Shown here in pieces: positions 35,728-44,280 of a stretch of DNA of 64,000 bases. How positions within the stretch are numbered: the first letter of the stretch is position 1; each line of letters starts with the position of its first letter. Where the stretch lies: assembly GCF_018343625.1 (NCBI RefSeq), contig NZ_JAGYPG010000003.1:65102-129101 (forward strand), in the 5' to 3' direction. The notes beneath the pieces were generated by a model, which was not told where the DNA came from, did no database searches, and was given only the letters and a program-made list of their open reading frames with translations. The DNA is from Lederbergia citri (GTDB lineage Bacteria; Bacillota; Bacilli; Bacillales; Bacillaceae_C). A program made the position numbers and the translations under genes.

Positions 35728-36900
35728 ATGCAAAAACAAAACAGAACGTTAGCTATCGTTTTAACGAATTTATTCATTGCCTTTTTAGGAATCGGCCTTG
35801 TTATTCCAGTTTTGCCTACCATTATGAATGAGTTGCATTTGTCTGGATCTGTAGTTGGGTATATGGTGGCTGCCTTTGCCTTTACGCAGTTAATAGTATC
35901 GCCAATTGCTGGTCGTTGGGTTGATCGATTCGGACGTAAGATAATGATTATAATTGGATTAATCATTTTTGGTGTATCAGAGTTGTTATTTGGAATTGGA
36001 AAATCGGTAGAAGTTCTTTTCATTTCTCGTATGCTAGGCGGTGTCAGTGCAGCATTCATTATGCCAGCTGTAACAGCCTTTATTGCAGATGTTACGACTA
36101 TTCAAACACGTTCCAAAGCTCTCGGCTATATGTCGGCAGCTATTTCAACAGGTTTTATTATTGGTCCTGGCATTGGCGGTTTTTTAGCTGGCCTTGGTAC
36201 CCGTGTACCTTTCTTTTTTGCAGCTGCTCTTGCTTTATTCGCAGCCATTTTATCCATCATTACACTTCATGAACCGGAACGGAAGGTAGAGAATGGAGTA
36301 GTAGCGGGCCAAAAAACAGGAATTAAACGTATATTTGCACCGATGTACTTTATTGCCTTTGTGATTATATTCATCACTTCATTTGGCCTAGCAGCCTTTG
36401 AATCGTTGTTCTCTTTATTTGCTGATCATAAATTTGGTTTTACTCCGAAGGATATTGCTATCATGATAACAGGCGGAGGTATTTTTGGGGCTGTTTTTCA
36501 AGTTGTGTTTTTCGATCGATTTATGAAATGGATAGGGGAAATTCACTTAATTCGTTATAGTCTTATTCTTTCGACCGTACTTGTATTTTTAATCACAATT
36601 GTGAGCTCCTACTATACAATTTTACTAGTTACGATAACGGTATTTGTTGGATTCGATTTAATGAGACCGGCTGTGACTACCTATTTATCTAGGATTGCCG
36701 AAAACGAGCAAGGATTTGTTGCAGGGATGAATTCGATGTTTACAAGTATTGGTAACGTTATTGGCCCGTTGATCGGTGGGATCTTATTTGATATAGATTT
36801 AAACTTCCCTTTTTATTTTGCAACAGTTGTTTTATCCATCGGTATTGGATTAACACTTGCTTGGAAGGAGCCAGCACATCAAACCGCTAAGGTAATGTAA
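35728..36900 (+). CDS. Bmr/NorA-type multidrug MFS exporter
   Basis: 390 residues, twelve hydrophobic helices. It starts with LTNLFIAFLGIGLVIPVLPT as in Bmr, Blt and NorA. Motif A is GRWVDRFGRK near 72, and the antiporter motif C region GYMSAAISTGFIIGPGIGGF near 130-150 is conserved. These pumps export fluoroquinolones, dyes and quaternary amines by proton antiport. The start follows AAAGGAG. The promoter has the MerR spacing and a BmrR-like regulator follows, matching the bmr-bmrR locus of B. subtilis. Confidence 0.92.
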   Translation: MQKQNRTLAIVLTNLFIAFLGIGLVIPVLPTIMNELHLSGSVVGYMVAAFAFTQLIVSPIAGRWVDRFGRKIMIIIGLIIFGVSELLFGIGKSVEVLFISRMLGGVSAAFIMPAVTAFIADVTTIQTRSKALGYMSAAISTGFIIGPGIGGFLAGLGTRVPFFFAAALALFAAILSIITLHEPERKVENGVVAGQKTGIKRIFAPMYFIAFVIIFITSFGLAAFESLFSLFADHKFGFTPKDIAIMITGGGIFGAVFQVVFFDRFMKWIGEIHLIRYSLILSTVLVFLITIVSSYYTILLVTITVFVGFDLMRPAVTTYLSRIAENEQGFVAGMNSMFTSIGNVIGPLIGGILFDIDLNFPFYFATVVLSIGIGLTLAWKEPAHQTAKVM

Positions 36901-36932
36901 GGAGCATATTCTCTTGCTTAGAGAATATGCTC
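36901..36932 (+). terminator. Hairpin between the pump and its regulator
   Basis: GGAGCATATTCTC and GAGAATATGCTCC pair perfectly. There is no T-run, so it may only attenuate or protect the pump mRNA. Confidence 0.55.
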
Positions 36933-36960
36933 CATGAACGATACAAGGAAGTGAGAATGG

Positions 36961-37824
36961 ATGGAAGAAAAGCTTTATACAATCGGTGAAGTTTCTAAAC
37001 TAGCGAATATTTCAATTAAAGCACTCCGTTACTATGATAAAATCGACTTGTTTAAACCCGCATATGTCGACCCTCATACGAACTTTCGCTATTATAGGGA
37101 CTCACAAATTTATCTTTTAGATTTAATTAAATCTCTCAAATATATTGGTACATCATTAGACGATATTAAAAAAGTACAGGAATTAAAGACAGATGAATTT
37201 TTTTCTTTTTTAACTGAACAAGAAAAGATTGTAAGGAAAAAAATAAATAATTTATTAGAAATCGAACAAATCATTGCTAATGCTAAAATGGGAATACAAA
37301 GGCAGAAGGAATATCCTATTCTTGGAGAAGTGTTTCTTTCAGAAGAGAAAGAAAGTAATATAATTCAAATAAAAACTAGTGGGAATGGACCAAAAAATAC
37401 TCTATATGCTTCTTACAGCAAGCTTAGGAGCTTTGCTGCATCAACAGAAGGGTTTAGAAACAGTGGCTATGGCGCCATTTTTCCGTATAAGCCTTATACT
37501 CATATTGATGAAGTTACGTATCATTATTTATTTACACCCGTACTTACAAATAGACAGACAGCTTTGCTGCCACAAAACACAGAAATTGCAACTATTCCAA
37601 AAGGTACTTATGTTTGTATAAGGTTTAATAGTTTATCGTTTGAAGATTACTTTTTGAACTTACAAAAATTAATTCAGTATGTTGCACGTCATAAATTAAA
37701 AGTAATGAGTGATATATACGAAACATTAGTACATATTCATTATTCCCCAAAGCAACAAGAAGAATTTCTAATGGAAATGAGAATTCTGGTTAAGGAAACA
37801 TTCATAAAAAAGAATTCATTTTGA
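36961..37824 (+). CDS. MerR family multidrug-responsive activator (BmrR-like)
   Basis: 287 residues. The N-terminal winged helix TIGEVSKLANISIKALRYYD is followed by LFKPAYVDPHTNFRYY and a long dimerisation helix to about 120. A C-terminal GyrI-like ligand domain contains YHYLFTPVLTN and IPKGTYVCIRF. BmrR binds cationic drugs in this domain and untwists the 19-base-spacer promoter. The gene follows the pump it should control. Confidence 0.9.
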   Translation: MEEKLYTIGEVSKLANISIKALRYYDKIDLFKPAYVDPHTNFRYYRDSQIYLLDLIKSLKYIGTSLDDIKKVQELKTDEFFSFLTEQEKIVRKKINNLLEIEQIIANAKMGIQRQKEYPILGEVFLSEEKESNIIQIKTSGNGPKNTLYASYSKLRSFAASTEGFRNSGYGAIFPYKPYTHIDEVTYHYLFTPVLTNRQTALLPQNTEIATIPKGTYVCIRFNSLSFEDYFLNLQKLIQYVARHKLKVMSDIYETLVHIHYSPKQQEEFLMEMRILVKETFIKKNSF

Positions 37825-37848
37825 AAGTTATTTTTCAAAATGAATTCT
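37811..37848. terminator. Hairpin overlapping the merR 3' end
   Basis: AGAATTCATTTTG and CAAAATGAATTCT form a 13-base stem that includes the stop codon of the regulator. The loop is T-rich, but only a weak T-tract follows. Confidence 0.5.
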
Positions 37849-37917
37849 ACTTGATTGCTAAAAAATTCGGTTTCCGCAGCTATTTAACTTGCCTATTTCA
37901 AAGTTAGTATATACTTG

Positions 37918-38499
37918 TTAAATTTGTTTTTCAGTAATATATGTTTTTAAGGTTGGTGGTTCATATGTATTAAATTGATCGAGGAGTCCTTGTGGTTCAA
38001 CATCTACAAGAGCCATTGAACGATATTTTTCATGTAGAAACTGTTCATCTGTCATATGATTAAATAAAGTAATAAGCGGGTCAAAATAATGATTTATATT
38101 TAAAAGTCCACAAGGTTTCTGATGAAGTCCTAACTGAGCCCAAGTGAAAATCTCAAAAAACTCCTCTAATGTACCAGGACCTCCTGGCATAGCTATAAAT
38201 CCATCTGCCAATTCTGCCATTTTTGCTTTTCTCTCATGCATAGAGTCAACAACAATGAGTTGTGTTAAGTTCTTATGGGATATTTCTCTTTTTTCTAGAA
38301 AGCTCGGCATTACACCAATTACGTTTCCTCCCTCTTCTAAAACAGAATCTGCAACTGCTTCCATAACTCCTACGCTTGCACCCCCATATACAAGGGCAAT
38401 ATTTCTTTTCGCCAGTTCTTTGCCAAGCCTTTTTGCACCTTCAATATAGGCTTCTGATACGCCGTTACTTGATCCACAAAATACAGCTATATTTTTCAT
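37918..38499 (-). CDS. yvdD: LOG family protein (cytokinin-type phosphoribohydrolase), YvdD-like
   Basis: 193 residues with a Rossmann fold. The start is IAVFCGSSNGVSEAY, the dinucleotide-like loop is YGGASVGVMEAVADS near 40, and the family signature PGGPGTLEEFFEIFTW is near 104-119. LOG enzymes release the base from nucleoside 5'-monophosphates. In B. subtilis yvdD lies next to yvdC, as here, which supports the assignment. The ATG follows AGGTGGG. Confidence 0.9.
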   Translation of the reverse strand: MKNIAVFCGSSNGVSEAYIEGAKRLGKELAKRNIALVYGGASVGVMEAVADSVLEEGGNVIGVMPSFLEKREISHKNLTQLIVVDSMHERKAKMAELADGFIAMPGGPGTLEEFFEIFTWAQLGLHQKPCGLLNINHYFDPLITLFNHMTDEQFLHEKYRSMALVDVEPQGLLDQFNTYEPPTLKTYITEKQI

Positions 38500-38582
38500 A
38501 CTATCCCACCTCTCAAGTATGACATTATCATAAATTTAAATACTTTGTTAAGCTTCAGATATAGAAATGGATGGTGAATAAA

Positions 38583-38900
38583 ATGAATGTATCAGAATTT
38601 CAGAATTGGGTTAAAGATTATTATGAAAGCAGGGGTTGGTCTGACTTAGACATATTTGTTCGGATTGGCTTTTTAGCAGAAGAAACCGGCGAAGTTGCCC
38701 GTGCAATAAGAGCCCTTGAGATTGGTAGAGATAGACCTGATGAAGTAAGCGGATCTTATGAGGAAAATAAACAGGAGTTAACGGAGGAGTTAGGGGATGT
38801 ATTAGGTAATTTAATTGTAATTGCAAACAAGTACAATATCCCTTTAGAAGATGTGTTTATGTCACATAAAAAGAAACTATCTGAGCGTTATTCTGAATAA
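38583..38900 (+). CDS. yvdC: MazG-like nucleotide pyrophosphohydrolase, YvdC-like
   Basis: 105 residues. The MazG/all-alpha NTP pyrophosphatase signature is present: GFLAEETGEVARAIRALE (EExxE, near 28-45) and LTEELGDVLGNLIVIANKY (ExxD, near 73-91), which bind magnesium. Such enzymes hydrolyse non-canonical or excess NTPs. The ATG at 38583 gives nearly the same length as B. subtilis YvdC; a GTG at 38571 is in frame. It is divergent from yvdD. Confidence 0.9.
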   Translation: MNVSEFQNWVKDYYESRGWSDLDIFVRIGFLAEETGEVARAIRALEIGRDRPDEVSGSYEENKQELTEELGDVLGNLIVIANKYNIPLEDVFMSHKKKLSERYSE

Positions 38901-38988
38901 GTTAATTGCTATTTACATATTTATGTCAAAAATGTACTTAATGGGTCAGTAGAGTTAAAGAAGGCGTAGTTATAAAAGGAGGAAAAAA

Positions 38989-39399
38989 GTGACTATCGAA
39001 CAGGAAGTATCAAACGAAGTTTATAAAATGATGGACTTACATCAGAAATTTTCAGAGGGACTTTTTGAAGAAATGAATGGTTTATATTCTGATGATTTTC
39101 AAGGGTGGCTTTATATGCCTTGGGTTGGAGAAATAGAGCAGTATAATGCAGAAAGTATAAAAGAAGGTAATAGATTAGCAGCGGAGTTTTATAAAGGTAA
39201 AGATATTCAATTTATTTTTACTGGACTAAAAATTGTTCCACAGTCTGCTAACCAAGCAACTGTATCGTATGAAATAGTTCATCAAAATAAAGATCAGTTG
39301 GTTTTGGTTAGAGCTTTAGCACTTGAGGTTTGGCGTAAAGAAACTGATGGTAATTGGAAAGTTATTCGTTGGCATGAGGAAAAAGGAGAGCAAACTTAA
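38989..39399 (+). CDS. NTF2/SnoaL-like domain protein
   Basis: 136 residues with an alpha+beta-barrel pattern: an N-terminal helix pair, MMDLHQKFSEGLFEEMNGLY and SDDFQGWLYMP, then strands ending in VWRKETDGNWKVIRWHEEK, characteristic of DUF4440/SnoaL-like proteins. The family covers cyclases, isomerases and non-catalytic binders; no catalytic residues can be assigned. The GTG start follows a strong AAAGGAGG site. Confidence 0.75.
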   Translation: MTIEQEVSNEVYKMMDLHQKFSEGLFEEMNGLYSDDFQGWLYMPWVGEIEQYNAESIKEGNRLAAEFYKGKDIQFIFTGLKIVPQSANQATVSYEIVHQNKDQLVLVRALALEVWRKETDGNWKVIRWHEEKGEQT

Positions 39400-39799
39400 A
39401 TACTCTGTACAAGCGTTTTTTGCGTTAAAACAAGTGTTAAAGTGGTTATTAAAGATACTGCAAAACCGTATGCTGTTTGCAAATCGATTTGACGTTTTCT
39501 CCACGTTAAGTAAGCTACCTAATCACCAATCACTTTTTGATGATATGAAAACATCGATAACGATTACCATACATAAAATGAGGATATCTACATTAAAAGC
39601 CAAATTTCTCGCTTAAAACATCGAGGAATTTGGCTTAAGTTATACTTCATAATAGTGCCTGATTTCTCCGTGAAAAATTGGTATCCAAAATTAATAAATA
39701 TTCAATATTTAATATGCTAACATTTTCTGCATGACATTAAATCATCATCCATAAGGAGGGGAGACTGAGTGAAACAGCGGGGAATCCAGGGTTTTCAGC
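39400..39799. other. Gene-free stretch with one strong hairpin
   Basis: At 39597-39636, AAGCCAAATTTCTCG and CGAGGAATTTGGCTT form a 15-base stem with one mismatch. It has no clear T-tract in either direction. The rest reads as scattered short frames with no gene recognised. The hairpin may be a terminator remnant or part of a repeat. Confidence 0.4.
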
Positions 39800-40453
39800 T
39801 TATTCTTGGTAACTCTGAATCATATTGGCCATATGAGCGTATGAAGCACCTGAACGTACTGCTGCAGTGACCATGATGGCTTCGGCTAGCTCTTCGCTGG
39901 TTGCACCTTGACGCTCCGCATTTTTTGTATGAACGTCAATACAATATGGGCATTGAGTAGCGTTCGCAACAGCCACAGCAATAATTTCTTTAAATTTAGT
40001 AGTTAATTTTCCCGCTTTTGTTGAAGCAGTACTAAATGCTTGATAACCTTTAAAGCCTTCCGGAGCGAACTTACCCAATTGACCTAAATTCTTCAAGTTG
40101 GAACGAGAATAGAGTACATCGGATGCTTCTTTATTTTTTGCATTGTGAACATGTGTACTATGAGTGATTGTACCCCCTGCTTCCACCGCAGAAGTTACAA
40201 ATACAGCTTCTGTTAATTCTTCCAATGTTGCCCCGGCTTTTTTGGCACTTTTTGTATGAGCATCTATACAATAAGGACATTGCGTAACATGAGTAATGGC
40301 AACAGCAATAATTTCTTTTTCCTTTTTTGTTAAAGTTCCTTCTTTAAATACAGCAGTATTGAATTCATTAAATTCTTTAAGTTGTTCCGGTGCTAAATCC
40401 TTTAATTGTGCTAAAATTTTTACATTTTCCTTTGAATATAGGTTAGCAGACAT
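39800..40453 (-). CDS. Tandem carboxymuconolactone-decarboxylase (AhpD-like) protein
   Basis: 217 residues formed by two similar CMD domains. Each contains an EIIAVAI/V..TQCPYCID motif (CPYC near 60 and near 168) followed by HTKxAxxxGAT and EELxEA. The CxxC plus downstream histidine is the redox centre of AhpD-type peroxidases. The internal duplication is plain from the sequence. Function is probably peroxide or electrophile reduction. The ATG at 40453 follows AAGGAG. Confidence 0.88.
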   Translation of the reverse strand: MSANLYSKENVKILAQLKDLAPEQLKEFNEFNTAVFKEGTLTKKEKEIIAVAITHVTQCPYCIDAHTKSAKKAGATLEELTEAVFVTSAVEAGGTITHSTHVHNAKNKEASDVLYSRSNLKNLGQLGKFAPEGFKGYQAFSTASTKAGKLTTKFKEIIAVAVANATQCPYCIDVHTKNAERQGATSEELAEAIMVTAAVRSGASYAHMANMIQSYQE

Positions 40454-40790
40454 CTTCAAAACTCCTTTTTAAATTAATGAATATCATATATGTATCATTA
40501 ATGGTAACACTCCTTCCTTTTTTTTATACAAATAATGCTCATATATAACTTTTGCTTTAGTTGATAAAAATAAGTTTATAGTTGAAGTGAAAGTAAATTG
40601 ATGATACTTTTGTAATTAAAATGTAGAAATGCAAGAAGGATATAATTGAGTTCATTGGTCACTGGTCTGACTATCACGATAATTATTAAAGCTTCGTGGT
40701 TGACGTTGCTGTAGTTTACCTTTTAATGGTTAAACTCTCTATGTAAAGAAGTTCAACCAAATTGGCAATGAAAATCAGATTTTATGTAGT

Positions 40791-40805
40791 ATTGTCGAAG
40801 ACAAT
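40791..40805. promoter_or_regulatory. Inverted repeat before the MarR-like gene
   Basis: ATTGTC-GAA-GACAAT lies just upstream of the chosen start at 40822 and may be its autoregulatory operator. The surrounding 300 bases (40460-40760) show no other feature. Confidence 0.45.
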
Positions 40806-40821
40806 GAATGGAGTGAACGGT

Positions 40822-41256
40822 TTGACTCCCAATTCTAAATTACAAAACTTAGATCTAATCGATTTATTGAGTGAGCATCACAGCTCTACACGGAAGCTCA
40901 TGGAAAAAGCTTGGAACGAACATAGTGAGATTTATATTTCGAATTCTGAATGGTACATCATGGCTAGGATTTATAAAAAGCGCCCGACCATTTCGTATGT
41001 TACAAAAAACGTCGAAATTTCTCGTCAGGCAATCCATAAGTTTATTAAAAATCTTTCTGCAAAAGGGTTAGTGGAAATTCACAATGTAGAAAACAACAAG
41101 AAAGAGAAGTGTATTCAATTAACACCTTTAGGGGAAGAATGCTACGAGAAATACGAGATACTGAAATCCCAGCTGGAGAATAAAATTGCTAACCAAATTG
41201 GTGCGGAGCAAGTAAAGACTCTTAAAGATGTATTGAAGCTAGATTGGGGAATTTAA
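40822..41256 (+). CDS. MarR-type winged-helix regulator
   Basis: About 144 residues. The winged helix spans about 45-100, with the recognition region VTKNVEISRQAIHKFIKNLS and the wing VEIHNVENNKKEKCIQLT, flanked by dimerisation helices. The TTG at 40822 has a GGAGTG site eight bases upstream. The frame is open back to 40762, but that part includes the inverted repeat and is likely untranslated. The target may be the divergent CMD protein gene. Confidence 0.78.
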   Translation: MTPNSKLQNLDLIDLLSEHHSSTRKLMEKAWNEHSEIYISNSEWYIMARIYKKRPTISYVTKNVEISRQAIHKFIKNLSAKGLVEIHNVENNKKEKCIQLTPLGEECYEKYEILKSQLENKIANQIGAEQVKTLKDVLKLDWGI

Positions 41257-41261
41257 GTGAG

Positions 41262-41306
41262 AAACGCCTGCATTGTCAATTTGAAATGACATTGCAGGCG
41301 TTTTTA
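41262..41306. terminator. Long terminator hairpin
   Basis: AAACGCCTGCATTGTCA and TGACATTGCAGGCGTTT pair over 17 positions (one mismatch), then TTATC. It sits between convergent genes. Confidence 0.82.
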
Positions 41307-41339
41307 TCATGTATAGTTGGAGACATAGTATGATATTGT

Positions 41340-41858
41340 TTAGAAAATTAACCTAATTTCTTTCCCTTTTATCAAGCCTATGACTAATTCTTTTATTTCA
41401 GCAACATTTTTATTTAAAGAAATTGCCATTTCTTTAAATAGAATCGATGTTGTATTTGTCAAAAGCTTACGATCTTGTTCGTAAAGCTTATGTCCATTTC
41501 GTTCAACTTCTATCTTTTTTCGTATCAGTGTGTTGATCATTCTAGCAATTTCTTTTCGATTTCTTGTATTGACAATATCGGAAAAAAGCTTATGACGTTG
41601 GCGCGCTTGTTCCTCCCAAATGGTTCCAGGACTTTTAAAAGATTGAAGAACTTCAATGGCCTCTTCTTTATTGATTAAATCATGCATGAACACTTTTTCT
41701 TTATTGATAGGGATACTGATTGTTAGTTGATGGTCATTTTCTATTGGATGCATGACGTAATACTTTCTTTTTTCACCTGATATTGTTTTTTCACAAATGT
41801 CATCAATTTTGCAAATCCCATGAGCGGAATAAATAACCAAATCTCCTATAATGTACAT
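41340..41858 (-). CDS. CarD/CdnL-type transcriptional regulator
   Basis: 172 residues. The N-terminal RNA-polymerase-interacting Tudor-like domain has GDLVIYSAHGICKIDDICEK, then YYVMHPIEN and ISIPINKE. A helical C-terminal DNA-binding part follows. CarD-type proteins bind the polymerase beta subunit and stabilise or inhibit open complexes. The ATG follows AGGAGACG, and a consensus promoter lies directly upstream. Confidence 0.9.
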   Translation of the reverse strand: MYIIGDLVIYSAHGICKIDDICEKTISGEKRKYYVMHPIENDHQLTISIPINKEKVFMHDLINKEEAIEVLQSFKSPGTIWEEQARQRHKLFSDIVNTRNRKEIARMINTLIRKKIEVERNGHKLYEQDRKLLTNTTSILFKEMAISLNKNVAEIKELVIGLIKGKEIRLIF

Positions 41859-41894
41859 TTGATCGTCTCCTACGATGTTTTGTCATCGAATTTA

Positions 41895-41923
41895 ATTATA
41901 ACACAAAAATAAAATTTTGTCAA
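41895..41923 (-). promoter_or_regulatory. Consensus sigma-A promoter of the carD-like gene
   Basis: On the minus strand TTGACA, a 17-base spacer and TATAAT, about 40 bases before the start codon. Both hexamers are perfect matches. Confidence 0.88.
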
Positions 41924-42310
41924 CCGAGTTGACGTTAGAGCAGTGTAGGCACTGTTTAATAATATGATGGTAAGAACTCAATCCTAAGTAGACTGTGAAA
42001 AAGAACACCCATACCTGTAGGAAACGTCCGACTAGAGTTGCTGTAAATCCTTCGATAAATACATACAAAGAAAGTATACCAGTTACTTTTAAAACCGTTA
42101 TCCTCCTAGAAAAATCTTCCTCAAATTTTTTCTCTAATAGATTCGATACATAGAAAGCTTTTTTGTGCCGACCTTTAAATGAGCACCTAAGCGACCATAT
42201 GACTTTTTGCCGACTTTTGAATTGAAACAATAGCACTATGTACAGGTATTTGCGTATTAATTACCATTAAAATAGGTAATCTAACAACCCTGTAATTCTT
42301 GCCTCAGGAC

Positions 42311-42341
42311 GATAGCGTGTTTATAAATGTAAACGCTATCC
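42311..42341. promoter_or_regulatory. Inverted repeat overlapping a cre-like site before the GH76 gene
   Basis: GATAGCGT and ACGCTATC form an inverted repeat 30 bases across. Its right arm lies in TGTAAACGCTATCC, which matches the CcpA cre consensus except at the last position. Sugar-responsive control of the secreted glycosidase is plausible. The region 41924-42310 has no supported gene. Confidence 0.5.
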
Positions 42342-42441
42342 AAAAAGGGAGTGGATATACATGGTGTAAATAGTTGATATACGCACCAGTTCAATTAATA
42401 AAAGAAATCGTATAGACAACTAAAAATAGGAGGAAGAGATT

Positions 42442-43845
42442 ATGACCAAGAAGATCTTTTCGCTTTCACTTATCTTTTTATTGTTGTTAGGAAGCTCAAC
42501 CTTTGCAAGTAATAACGAGGAAGATTTCATGAATACTTTCTCAAACGAATGGGAAGATAAAGCTGAACAAGCCCAAATATCCTTATTTGAACATTATTGG
42601 AATAACGAGACGAATATGTTCAATAATGCCTACGAGTGTAACAACTGCAACGGTCAATTCCATTACTGGTGGCTGGCTCATGCTTTAGACACACTCATTG
42701 ATGCATACGAACGTACGAATAATGAAGTCTATCTGGACAGATCAAAAGCTTTGTATGAAAGTATTTTAAAAAGAAACAATGGAGTAATCACTAATCATTT
42801 CTATGATGATATGTTATGGATGAGTTTGGCCCTGCTCCGTCTCTATGAACATACAAATGATTCGAAATACGAAGCTGCAGTATCTACTTTGTGGAAAGAT
42901 ATTAAAACAGGGTGGAGTGATCAATTTGGTGGGGGAATTGCTTGGAATAAGTCGCAATTAGACTATAAAAATACTCCATCAAATGCTCCGGCGGTTATAT
43001 TAGCTTCAAGGCTCTATCAAAAATTCGGAAATCCAGATGACCTAGATTGGGCAATTAAAATTTATAACTGGCAAAAATCTACTTTAGTTGATCCAATAAC
43101 AGGTTTTGTTTGGGATGGTATTAACCGCACTGGCAATGGAAACATAGATAAGAATTGGGAATTCACCTATAACCAAGGGGTTTATATTGGTGCAGGTGTA
43201 GAATTGTATCGAGCAACGAAAAACAGAGGATACCTCGCAGATGCCATGCAGACGGCAGAAACAGGTGTAAAAAGATTAGTAGGAAACAATACAACGAATA
43301 TATTAAAAGACGAGGGTGGAGGAGACGGAGGGTTATTTAAAGGTATTTTTGTCCGTTATCTAGGTGGATTAGTTAAGGAAGATCCGAATCAAAAAGATAT
43401 GGCACAGTTTCTAATAAATAATGCTACAAGTGCATGGAACAACAAATTGGCAGAAGATAAAATATTGTTCGGCTCTTCATGGGAAAGAACACCTAGCTTG
43501 AACCTCGATCTCAGTATCAATTTAAGTGGAGTGATGCTTATGGAGCAGGCAGCCATCATGGAAAAGCTGCTTGCTGATCCAGTATCGATTTCACTTTTAA
43601 ATGAGCAATTGAACGGGTATATCGCTGCAAATGATATTAAAGGACCGCTTGTACCTATACTATTAAATTCCGCAAAGCAGGCAAAACATCATTTAGAAAT
43701 GGATAGAGTAAAGCAAGCGAAGATGCATTTAGAAAAATTTCAAAAGCATTTGCACAATAAAGCCCATCAAAACCACATATCAGAAGAAGCAAAAAATCAA
43801 TTGATCTCTACTACGGACCTTCTTTTAGAACAATTGGGCGAATGA
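42442..43845 (+). CDS. Secreted GH76 family glycoside hydrolase (alpha-1,6-mannanase type) with FIMAH tail
   Basis: 467 residues. A signal peptide (MTKKIFSLSLIFLLLLGSST, cleavage near FAS) precedes a GH76 alpha/alpha-barrel from about 40 to 380. It carries the catalytic paired aspartates in NHFYDDMLWMSLALLRLYE near 119-135. The C-terminal 80 residues (YIAANDIKGPLVPILLNSAK and EKFQKHLHNKAHQNHISEEA) match the FIMAH domain found at the ends of Bacillus extracellular enzymes. GH76 enzymes cut alpha-1,6-mannan backbones, for example of yeast walls. The start follows TAGGAGGAAG. Confidence 0.9.
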   Translation: MTKKIFSLSLIFLLLLGSSTFASNNEEDFMNTFSNEWEDKAEQAQISLFEHYWNNETNMFNNAYECNNCNGQFHYWWLAHALDTLIDAYERTNNEVYLDRSKALYESILKRNNGVITNHFYDDMLWMSLALLRLYEHTNDSKYEAAVSTLWKDIKTGWSDQFGGGIAWNKSQLDYKNTPSNAPAVILASRLYQKFGNPDDLDWAIKIYNWQKSTLVDPITGFVWDGINRTGNGNIDKNWEFTYNQGVYIGAGVELYRATKNRGYLADAMQTAETGVKRLVGNNTTNILKDEGGGDGGLFKGIFVRYLGGLVKEDPNQKDMAQFLINNATSAWNNKLAEDKILFGSSWERTPSLNLDLSINLSGVMLMEQAAIMEKLLADPVSISLLNEQLNGYIAANDIKGPLVPILLNSAKQAKHHLEMDRVKQAKMHLEKFQKHLHNKAHQNHISEEAKNQLISTTDLLLEQLGE

Positions 43846-43855
43846 TAGATTAGGT

Positions 43856-43906
43856 ACGACTGAGATTCCACCATTTTTGTGGGAGCTCAGTCGTTTTATT
43901 TTTTAT
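43856..43906 (+). terminator. Intrinsic terminator of the GH76 gene
   Basis: ACGACTGAG and CTCAGTCGT enclose a second CCAC/GTGG stem and are followed by TTTATTTTTTA. Confidence 0.88.
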
Positions 43907-44082
43907 ACTTTATACGAGAAAGGAAAATGAAACAAAAAATATACAAGGGATTTGTGGCGATAGGCATAAAGAAAAGAGCAATCACATTAGTATGGGTCAA
44001 AACCTTTCGCGGGGGCAGAGCCATTGCTTTTTTAGAGATGATGCATCTGAGAAGTATGACTATTAAGAAATAATTAGATGAA

Positions 44083-44280
44083 ATGGTGTTCCAATCAATT
44101 CATTCAATTTTAGTTGGTGAACTAAAAGTTCTTGATTTGGTCAACAATGAAATTATGCAATTATTTGAGATTCATGAATGTGAAATAGTGGAAAAGCATA
44201 ATAATGAAAAGGAAATAATGGATGCTCCTGAGTCTATAGACAATGGAGAGAAAGGGAATGAACCGTATGAAACAGATTAA
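44083..44280 (+). CDS. Small acidic hypothetical protein, possibly a gene remnant
   Basis: 65 residues: a helical start (IHSILVGELKVLDLVNNEIM) and an acidic C-terminus whose end overlaps the O-methyltransferase start. No ribosome binding site is visible. The same frame upstream, from 43927, is open (MKQKIYKGFVAIGIKKRAI...) and separated only by a TAA at 44071, so this may be the back half of a broken gene. I do not recognise the family. Confidence 0.3.
   Translation: MVFQSIHSILVGELKVLDLVNNEIMQLFEIHECEIVEKHNNEKEIMDAPESIDNGEKGNEPYETD

Noticed and set aside
41924..42236. A 114-codon minus-strand frame with hydrophobic sequence upstream of carD
   Set aside because: Its C-terminal part runs through the perfect carD promoter, there is no start codon behind the only good ribosome binding site, and no family is recognised.
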